Source: Dyadobacter psychrophilus (GTDB taxonomy: Bacteria > Bacteroidota > Bacteroidia > Cytophagales > Spirosomataceae). From it: 64,000 bases of DNA. The DNA lies in the NCBI RefSeq assembly GCF_900167945.1, contig NZ_FUZA01000002.1, positions 310,001 through 374,000 of the forward strand, in the 5' to 3' direction. This document shows positions 58,032-64,000 of the stretch, one piece after another (position 1 is the stretch's first letter; every line of letters starts with the position of its first letter). A program made the position numbers and the translations under genes. The notes beneath the pieces were generated by a model that saw only the letters and a program-made list of their open reading frames with translations, was not told the origin of the DNA and searched no databases.

Positions 58032-60074
58032 CTAACGGACAAGCACTTTTTTCGACCAGGTTTTATCGCCTGTCTTTAATCTGAGGAAATGATAGCCCTC
58101 CGAATTTTCCGGGATGCGGACAGAAGTGTCGGAGCCTTGTGAAACGGGTTCATCGCTAACTGTCTGGCCATTAGAATTTAGCAGCGATAGTGTTCCCTTC
58201 ACCGGCTTTTTAATCTGTACCGTCATTTGCTGTCCTCTTTGAACAGGGTTAGGAAATACGGTAAACATGGCGTCCTCATCCTTCTCAACGCCGGTCACAA
58301 TGACGGTTTCAATTTCAGTATAGCCGTAATCCGCTGTTTCAGAAAGCTTACTAGCTCCTTTCAATCTGAAATATGCTATTTTCGATTTGCTGGCATCTTT
58401 GTCAATGTACGCGTAAGTTGCGCTGTCGAGTTGTGCAACGGGCATGTATTCGGTTTCGCCTTCCAGTTTCCTTTCAAGCATATATTCTGAAACGCCGGGC
58501 ACTTTTTTCCACGTCAGTTTGACATCACCGCTGGGCTCCAATTGAGCCGCCAGCTCGGGAACGGGCAGAATTTCGCCTATCGGAACTTTAAAGAATGTAA
58601 AGGCGCGCATACCCATCGCGTTTTTAATGAACGGGCCATTTAGCGGGTAATAAGGCCCATTTTCCGGTGTATACATCGGCATGAGGTCCATTGTGGTAGC
58701 TTGCTGAGGAGCTCTCAAATCGAGGATAATCCGATTTCCTTCCACCTTGGCTGACGTCACCGAGCCAGATTCACCATTGAAGTAGAAAAAGTCCTTCATA
58801 TCCAGCGTAACCTGCCCATTAGGCTTATAAGGTTCGGGATATACAAGCTCCTGGCCTTCATCAAACACGAGGATAACCTGCTTTTTCTCAGCCGTTTTAT
58901 AAAAAATCTTCCTGATGTTGGGTGAGTTAATATTGGCGGTGTCTTTTAATCCGTAAAAATCCCTGGCGATGAGTCGCGATAATTCCACGCCTCCTTGCTT
59001 GTTACCCTCTTTTCCGTAGTGCAAACCGTCAAATTCTTTGGTTCCTACCGTCGCCAGTGAGCGGAGGTCCGGGTAAATCTCGGGAAGTCTGCGCTGGTAA
59101 TCCCTTACTTCGGCCCCTACGGGTGAAGGATAATAGATCACATCGATCTGGAAAACGTATATTTTGCCCAGATTGGCAAGATCTTGTTTTAGATTTTTCC
59201 TCAAAAGCTCAAAATTTCCTGGCCAATTTCCGCCCTCATGGTAAGCTTCGCTTTCACCCTGACGAAAGATATAGGCCTTCACCGAGCTGGCCAAACCGCC
59301 TTTTTGAAGCCTGTAAAGCATCCGGCCATAACCGTTATGCAAATCAGCCGGGTTGCTCTCGGTCCTTTGCGCGTGTGCAGCGGCCGACGACCAGTGAAAA
59401 CCGGCATTTATGAGGCAATTGGGGACACCGGATTGCTGGATAAGCTGTTTCTGAATTTCCAGTCCCATTGTCCCAACGCCGTTGTTATATGGATGCTGAT
59501 TGGAAAATGCCCACAATGTGTCGGCGGGATCGTAAGCGCCTGTATTGAGATCAGCAGTAATTTTTCCAAAGGTGCGGCAAAAAAGGCTGGTGTCGCTTTC
59601 GGTGAAAAAGCCGGTCGAATTGGATTGTCCTGAAACAATGTACACGTCTCCGGCAACCACATTCTTTCGTTCGACGATCAATGTCGAATCAGTGCCTTTA
59701 CAGAGATATACTTTGAAATTGTAATTGGCCAGCTCAGCTTTGATCCTTGTCTCCGTAGAAAATGAGCCAACGCCCTTATCATATTTGAGGTCTGCACGCA
59801 GGTATTTTTGCACCGCATTATTTCTCAAAACCTGAATAGACAAATAATTGTAACCCGCCGTTTCTACGATGCCGGAAATAGGAATGGTTGCCTCACTTTG
59901 CGCATTCCGGGGATAAAGCTGTGAATCCTGGGGGAGCCTGCTGAAAACGACGGGTGCAATGCGCTGGGCATCTGCAATGTTGTTTAAAAATATTAGCCCA
60001 AAAAGCAGGAAGAGTTGAAATCTGAAATGGCCTAGCTTACTAAGAATTCTTAATGATAGAAATTGGAATTTCAC
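58032..60074 (-). CDS. Sialate O-acetylesterase/SGNH-like secreted esterase with T9SS sorting domain
   Basis: 680 residues from GTG 60074 (TTG 60080 is the upstream alternative). A signal peptide (FQLFLLFGLIFLNNIADA) ends before QRIAP. The catalytic domain at about 125-400 has VVAGDVYIVSGQSNSTGFF, with the GQSN nucleophile Ser, and DGLHYGKEGNKQGGVEL with the C-terminal His, as in SASA-type carbohydrate esterases. A fibronectin type III-like domain follows (about 510-610; VKLTWKKVPGVSEYMLERKL), and the last ~75 residues (FTVFPNPVQRGQQMTVQIKK ... SKKVLVR) form a type IX secretion sorting domain. Secreted and likely anchored to the cell surface; it deacetylates a glycan. The promoter may include CAAATATA at 60104-60111 (minus-strand TATATTTG). 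Confidence 0.88.
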   Translation of the reverse strand: MKFQFLSLRILSKLGHFRFQLFLLFGLIFLNNIADAQRIAPVVFSRLPQDSQLYPRNAQSEATIPISGIVETAGYNYLSIQVLRNNAVQKYLRADLKYDKGVGSFSTETRIKAELANYNFKVYLCKGTDSTLIVERKNVVAGDVYIVSGQSNSTGFFTESDTSLFCRTFGKITADLNTGAYDPADTLWAFSNQHPYNNGVGTMGLEIQKQLIQQSGVPNCLINAGFHWSSAAAHAQRTESNPADLHNGYGRMLYRLQKGGLASSVKAYIFRQGESEAYHEGGNWPGNFELLRKNLKQDLANLGKIYVFQIDVIYYPSPVGAEVRDYQRRLPEIYPDLRSLATVGTKEFDGLHYGKEGNKQGGVELSRLIARDFYGLKDTANINSPNIRKIFYKTAEKKQVILVFDEGQELVYPEPYKPNGQVTLDMKDFFYFNGESGSVTSAKVEGNRIILDLRAPQQATTMDLMPMYTPENGPYYPLNGPFIKNAMGMRAFTFFKVPIGEILPVPELAAQLEPSGDVKLTWKKVPGVSEYMLERKLEGETEYMPVAQLDSATYAYIDKDASKSKIAYFRLKGASKLSETADYGYTEIETVIVTGVEKDEDAMFTVFPNPVQRGQQMTVQIKKPVKGTLSLLNSNGQTVSDEPVSQGSDTSVRIPENSEGYHFLRLKTGDKTWSKKVLVR

Positions 60075-60103
60075 AGGCAACTGACTTTTGAGTTGGGATC
60101 CAA

Positions 60104-60111
60104 CAAATATA
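60104..60111 (-). promoter_or_regulatory. -7 promoter box upstream of the secreted esterase gene
   Basis: The minus strand reads TATATTTG, an exact match to the TAnnTTTG -7 consensus, 29 nt before the GTG start at 60074. No clear TTTG is found 19 nt further upstream, so only the -7 element is supported. Confidence 0.35.
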
Positions 60112-60165
60112 ATCAGTTGCGCTGTGCATTAGTAACTTGAAGTCGATTTATTGATCACCTTTTTC

Positions 60166-61143
60166 TTATTTCAAAGTGACTGGCCCAACGCCTTCTTTGG
60201 TGATTTTGACGGGGTTAATCTCGCCTTTATCATTAAAAGTCATGATGTCAATGCATGTTTCGCGGTGGTTGCCGTCAGTCTCGGTCAAAGGGCGTCTGTG
60301 GTAAACAATGAAGTATTGATCCTTGCCGGGAACCTGTATAACTGAATGATGTCCTGCTCCTCTTGCCACCTCGGGGTCTTGTTGTAAAATTTTACCAACC
60401 CGTTTGAACGGACCGAAAGGAGAATCGGCAATGGCATATGCAACCGAATAGTTAGGGCCTGTCCAGCCACCTTCCGACCACATAAAATAATATTTTCCAT
60501 TTCTGATGAACATAAAGGGACCTTCTACGTAGTTCTCCGGCGTTATTTCGCGGAAGATGGTGCCATCTTCGAAGGGAACGAAGCCAGTAAAATCTTTATT
60601 AAGCTTGGCGACATTGCAATGTTTCCAGCCGCCGTAGAACAAATAATGCTGACCGTCTTTGTCTTTGAAAACAAATTGATCTATCGGCTGTGCGCCGTTG
60701 TGAAATTTATCAATCAATGGTTTTCCCAGATGGTCTTTGAAAGGTCCTTCCGGGCTATCAGAAACGGCAACGCCTATGCCGCCTTTTTCCTGATCGTTCT
60801 GAATGTCGTTGGCACCGAAAAAGAGATAATATTTCTTGTCTTTCTCAATGATTGAAGGCGCCCAAACAGCGCGTTTTGCCCATTTTATGGCAGCCGTGTC
60901 GAGAATAGCCGGATGCTTTTTCCAGGTGATCAAATCTTCCGAAGAAAAGGCATCCAGAAAAACCTGCTTTTCGTAAGGGGCTGAAAATGTAGGGTAAATG
61001 TAAAACCGTTTGTTAAAAATAATGCCTTCGGGATCGGCATACCAGCCTGGAAAGACGGGATTGCCAGAAGTTTTCTGAATGGTTTGAGCAAATGAGCTCA
61101 GGCTGCAAAGCAGCAGCGCAATGGATACAATCGATGTTTTCAT
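60166..61143 (-). CDS. Glycoside hydrolase family 43-like secreted protein
   Basis: 325 residues from ATG 61143; an in-frame TTG at 61194 would add 17 residues before the signal peptide. Signal peptide KTSIVSIALLLCSLSSFA, cut before QTIQ. Five-bladed beta-propeller GH43 features: GNPVFPGWYADPEGI with the general-base Asp, KRAVWAPSIIEKDKKYYLFF with the second acidic residue region, ENYVEGPFMFIRNGKYYFMW with the acid Glu, and GAGHHSVIQVPGKDQYFIVY with the calcium-site His. This family acts on arabinan, xylan or related substrates; which one is not decided by sequence. It lies next to the secreted esterase gene on the same strand. Confidence 0.9.
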   Translation of the reverse strand: MKTSIVSIALLLCSLSSFAQTIQKTSGNPVFPGWYADPEGIIFNKRFYIYPTFSAPYEKQVFLDAFSSEDLITWKKHPAILDTAAIKWAKRAVWAPSIIEKDKKYYLFFGANDIQNDQEKGGIGVAVSDSPEGPFKDHLGKPLIDKFHNGAQPIDQFVFKDKDGQHYLFYGGWKHCNVAKLNKDFTGFVPFEDGTIFREITPENYVEGPFMFIRNGKYYFMWSEGGWTGPNYSVAYAIADSPFGPFKRVGKILQQDPEVARGAGHHSVIQVPGKDQYFIVYHRRPLTETDGNHRETCIDIMTFNDKGEINPVKITKEGVGPVTLK

Positions 61144-61194
61144 TTTAGGACGATACAAGAAAAGAATTGGGCTAAGTTCTGAATTTTTGCCCAA

Positions 61195-62340
61195 TTAATA
61201 GGTCTCTCCTGCGCCGCCGCCGCCAAAATTTCCGCCGCCAAATTCAACATTATTGCCTTCAACCGGCGTCTGACCCAAGTGTTGCGCTACCAATATGGCT
61301 TCCAGATTGGCCAGTTTTCGCTTCCCTTCCTGCTCGTCTGATATGCCGTGTTTGGGTGTATGAAGATATTTTATCAAAGCAGCAGAAAGAATGATCATAA
61401 ACATTCCGGCGATAGCAAGCTCCTGAGCGGGGGTAAACGGACTGAAATAATGTCTGTAAGTGTATACGGACAACGCAAAGGCGAGCAGGCCCAGGATCAG
61501 TAAAATCCGGTCTTTTTTTCTCAAACCAAAAAATATGTAAACGATCGGAATGCTGAGCGTGAAGAGATAAAAAAGCGGGGCAAAGGGGATTTGCGGCGCA
61601 AATGGAAGGTTGAGATCATTCAATAAAGCATTGCCCTCGCGAACAATAAGATAATTTCCGCCCAGGTAGAAAGTCGTCAGCGATAAAACCTCTATCAGTT
61701 TAGTGCACCTTTCATAGTATGTGCTTTTATCTTTTCTTACAAGCAAATAAATCACAGCAGAAAGAGCCATCACTGCAAAAGGAAGGATTGCTTTACCGAT
61801 TGGAAATTTCATCATTAGGTTGCCTAACAAGCATATCAATAGGAAAAAAGCGCTCGCAGCTGTAACCATATCCGCATAACGCAGCGTGGCCGTGAAGGCA
61901 ACGGCAAACAGGATGATGCAATATTGCCAAACTTCCAGATTATCAAATAGCGAAACAAACGGAACCACTGCGGCGCCCATTGCAGCATATAGCAGCGCAT
62001 TATCCACGCCGGAATGATACAGGCCGTTATTTTTAATTAATAGTTCGAGGAAAAAAATAAATCCCGCCATGCAAATCAGGCTGATGATCGAAATGTTTTC
62101 ACCAGCACCATTGCCTATCAGAAAAAGCGATACAAAGCCAGAAGCGAAGGAACAGGCAATGAGCGTGAAAATGAAGAGGCCGATTTTGACAAAAATACCG
62201 GGTCTGTAAAATTTTTGCGGGAACGCCTTCCTGGCATTTTCAAGTTGTTCCTGCGAAATCAGTTTCTTTTCAAACCAATGATCCGCGGTATTGAGAATAT
62301 GCAGATTATCAATCCAGGTTTCGTTATAGGCTTTTTTCAT
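61195..62340 (-). CDS. Multi-pass membrane protein with Gly-rich C-terminal tail
   Basis: 381 residues with roughly nine hydrophobic segments (IFVKIGLFIFTLIACSFASG; ISIISLICMAGFIFFLELLI; later ELAIAGMFMIILSAALIKYL). The N-terminal ~40 residues look soluble (NLHILNTADHWFEKKLISQE). The extreme C-terminus is Gly-rich (NNVEFGGGNFGGGGAGETY). Related in layout to the DUF2157 protein encoded upstream; I cannot name the family securely. The two genes overlap by 4 nt (ATGA), so they are translated together and probably form one complex. Confidence 0.75.
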   Translation of the reverse strand: MKKAYNETWIDNLHILNTADHWFEKKLISQEQLENARKAFPQKFYRPGIFVKIGLFIFTLIACSFASGFVSLFLIGNGAGENISIISLICMAGFIFFLELLIKNNGLYHSGVDNALLYAAMGAAVVPFVSLFDNLEVWQYCIILFAVAFTATLRYADMVTAASAFFLLICLLGNLMMKFPIGKAILPFAVMALSAVIYLLVRKDKSTYYERCTKLIEVLSLTTFYLGGNYLIVREGNALLNDLNLPFAPQIPFAPLFYLFTLSIPIVYIFFGLRKKDRILLILGLLAFALSVYTYRHYFSPFTPAQELAIAGMFMIILSAALIKYLHTPKHGISDEQEGKRKLANLEAILVAQHLGQTPVEGNNVEFGGGNFGGGGAGETY

Positions 62341-63308
62341 TTTTTGATCCCTAAGAATTTTTTGAAATGGAGCAGGAAATAAACCACGCCGACACTGGTG
62401 AACATAAAATAAAATGTCCCGAAAGTGAAAGAAGCGTCGTCCGATTCTATGTTGGAAAAAATAAGATAAGTAATGATGATATAACCATACACAACGCCCA
62501 TCAGCAGAAAAAGCAATGATTGTGCAAAGCGGGCACGTTGGACAAAAAATACGGATAAAGCGATTCCCGCGACGATATAGATGAATTGCGCTTTGTCGCT
62601 GAAAATGCCCGTCATCGCTGCAAGCACTGCAAGGTTACCGCCCAGGAAAATGTATGTAAAAGAAAAGTGCTTTTTTATATTCTGCTTTTCTGATGCCCAT
62701 CCTGCAATGCTTAACATTATGCCCAGAATCACAGCGGTTCCAAGCAACCTGTCTTCTGTAAAATCATTTTCAGAAAGAATGGAAAGCGGTGCAACTGTTA
62801 GGCCGAGCCAGGAAGCAAGCCCGGTAATGGCCATGGAAAGCACACCCTTATGATCGAAACGGTAAGCGCAAAAAAAGAAAATAATGGTGGGTATGAGAAC
62901 CGCCACACCATACCGCGTTCCGAAAGCATTATATTGGAATTGCGAATAACCTTCCAGGATCAGGAAAGTGGTGCAGCCGAGCAGAAGAACGTAATCGGTA
63001 AGCTTTTTTGGATTTTTTACTTCCAGATTGCTGTATGGAAGGGCGTGCTTGTAAGTGTAAAAGAAGCACCAGGCTGTAAGTGCGGCAATAAGTGCGATAA
63101 TGACCTGATGGCCAATGGTGTCGATGTTTTCATAAATAATGACTCCAATGCCCGAGCCAAAGAGGACAATGCCCAAATAAAGAATAGAGCGTAATTCCCA
63201 GTGCAGCGAAAATGGCTTATCTTCTTCGTAATCAGCTATTAATGAAGCTTGCTCGTCGGAAATGATCGCCTTACCGACGAAGGATTTGAGAATGGTTTGT
63301 ATATTCAT
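62337..63308 (-). CDS. DUF2157 domain membrane protein
   Basis: 323 residues. The N-terminal region (about 1-35; LKSFVGKAIISDEQASLIADYE) is the soluble part of DUF2157 proteins. About nine membrane segments follow, for example ILYLGIVLFGSGIGVIIYE, VIIALIAALTAWCFFYTYK and FIYIVAGIALSVFFVQRA. Function unknown. It overlaps the following membrane-protein gene by 4 nt. Confidence 0.85.
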   Translation of the reverse strand: MNIQTILKSFVGKAIISDEQASLIADYEEDKPFSLHWELRSILYLGIVLFGSGIGVIIYENIDTIGHQVIIALIAALTAWCFFYTYKHALPYSNLEVKNPKKLTDYVLLLGCTTFLILEGYSQFQYNAFGTRYGVAVLIPTIIFFFCAYRFDHKGVLSMAITGLASWLGLTVAPLSILSENDFTEDRLLGTAVILGIMLSIAGWASEKQNIKKHFSFTYIFLGGNLAVLAAMTGIFSDKAQFIYIVAGIALSVFFVQRARFAQSLLFLLMGVVYGYIIITYLIFSNIESDDASFTFGTFYFMFTSVGVVYFLLHFKKFLGIKK

Positions 63309-63414
63309 TCAGATGGAAAGAGGGGTGAGTAAAAGTTAGCAATTATAGATAAAATGCTAGCGAATTCTGCGCTTACTTATCCAACGGAGCGTCCGGCTTA
63401 TAAAGCGGTTTTAA

Positions 63415-64000
63415 TCAGAATCTCAGTATGAAATCCTCTTTAACCTGCTCTTTTCGGAAAAACACCAGTCCTATCCAGAACAAATCCACGGTCAGTGTTA
63501 CCTGCGGGTGTTTTTTTATAAATTCCCAAGCCTGGGTCATTTCATCAGACCAATAAACATCGTCAAAAATAAAGACAGAATCATTGTGCATGTAGGGGAG
63601 GCAGTCCTCGAAATATCTCACCGTAGGTTCGTAACGGTGATTGGCGTCAAAATACGCGAAATCAAGCTTAGGACTTAGTTTGGCAAGCGTTTCCGGCAAT
63701 GTCTTGTCAATGTTGCCAAGGATTACTTCAATGTTATCAGCGTTTAGTTTTTTGAAATTTTGTTGTGCAATTTCAGCGGTTGCCGGGCAGCCTTCAAATG
63801 TCAGAATGTTAGCATCCGGTTTTGCTTTTGATAAATACAATGTCGTCAGTCCCAGAGAAGTGCCCAGTTCAAGAATGGTTGTCGGCTGGAATCTTTGCAC
63901 CAGCCGGTTGAAAAGCTTTCCGAATTTTTCGGGCTTTTCTGCATTCTTCGCAATGGTGCCTATTTTCCTGAGGTTCGATTTATTGATCCGGGAGCCCGCG
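63415..64000 (-). CDS. Class I SAM-dependent methyltransferase (5' end outside window)
   Basis: The frame is open to the window edge: upstream of the internal GTG at 63900, codons read RINKSNLRKIGTIAKNAEKP, so the true start is beyond base 64000. About 195 residues are visible. Motif I is ILELGTSLGLTTLYL (ELG-x-SLG), then ILTFEGCPATAEIAQQNF with the acidic SAM-ribose position, KLDFAYFDANHRYEPTVRYF with DANH, and a C-terminal VFIFDDVYWSDEM. This is the methyltransferase-24/O-methyltransferase pattern (metal-dependent type possible). The acceptor is unknown. Confidence 0.88.
   Translation of the reverse strand, partial: AGSRINKSNLRKIGTIAKNAEKPEKFGKLFNRLVQRFQPTTILELGTSLGLTTLYLSKAKPDANILTFEGCPATAEIAQQNFKKLNADNIEVILGNIDKTLPETLAKLSPKLDFAYFDANHRYEPTVRYFEDCLPYMHNDSVFIFDDVYWSDEMTQAWEFIKKHPQVTLTVDLFWIGLVFFRKEQVKEDFILRF

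Noticed and set aside
1-64000. CRISPR arrays, insertion sequences, tRNA and rRNA genes
   Set aside because: No regularly spaced direct repeats, transposase motifs, or tRNA/rRNA-like segments were recognised on reading the window.

Overview
The window looks like a chromosome segment of a Bacteroidota bacterium, most likely a Cytophagales member of the Dyadobacter/Spirosomaceae type (inference). The grounds are a type IX secretion sorting domain at the end of one secreted protein, promoter elements close to the Bacteroidota consensus (TAnnTTTG), weak or absent Shine-Dalgarno sequences, paired ECF sigma and anti-sigma-like genes, and the protein families present. No tRNA, rRNA, CRISPR array or insertion sequence was recognised. 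The first and last genes run off the window.

Layout. (1) 1-8826 is the 3' end of an extracellular contractile injection system (eCIS, Afp/PVC-like) locus. It holds a baseplate-region protein, the tape-measure/length protein, the AAA+ ATPase, a DUF4157 protein carrying a second, zincin-like protease domain, a small unknown protein, and a subtilisin without signal peptide. The last three are candidate cargo. (2) 8868-10786 holds a HipA-like kinase/DUF3037 pair and a LytTR response regulator. (3) 11075-24223 is an alpha-glucan/trehalose block. A minus-strand operon glgE > treS-maltokinase > glgB > SDR ends at a clear terminator. On the plus strand lie a response regulator and a 1403-residue TreY-MalQ fusion preceded by a perfect 16-bp palindrome. 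(4) 24298-28990 has a lipoprotein, a DUF4202 protein, a VWA-domain protein and a divergent ECF sigma/anti-sigma-like pair around a compound inverted repeat.

(5) 29475-52871 is a large exopolysaccharide region. It holds a receiver protein, a priming sugar transferase with a pseudo-receiver domain, a single-repeat TolC-like protein, a Wzc-like co-polymerase, a Wzy-like polymerase, a Wzx flippase, eight glycosyltransferases, acyltransferases (one a remnant), a CHASE3 hybrid histidine kinase, and a partner-switching module (REC-PP2C, STAS, HATPase) that runs with one base of spacing into an acyltransferase gene. (6) 52910-57948 has an orphan HPt protein, an MlaE/MlaF/MlaD lipid transporter operon, an EcsC protein and a membrane-anchored exonuclease/endonuclease/phosphatase-family protein. 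(7) 58032-64000 has a T9SS-exported carbohydrate esterase, a GH43-like glycosidase, a pair of DUF2157-like membrane proteins and a partial methyltransferase.

How the genes work together. GlgE, TreS-Mak and GlgB form the known route from trehalose through maltose-1-phosphate to branched alpha-glucan. TreY-MalQ can act on the same glucan in the opposite direction, but no TreZ is present here. The polysaccharide region couples two-component and partner-switching signalling to surface glycan synthesis. Two short genes (near 27389-27500 and 45170-45417) look broken by single-base losses in homopolymer runs and deserve read-level checking.
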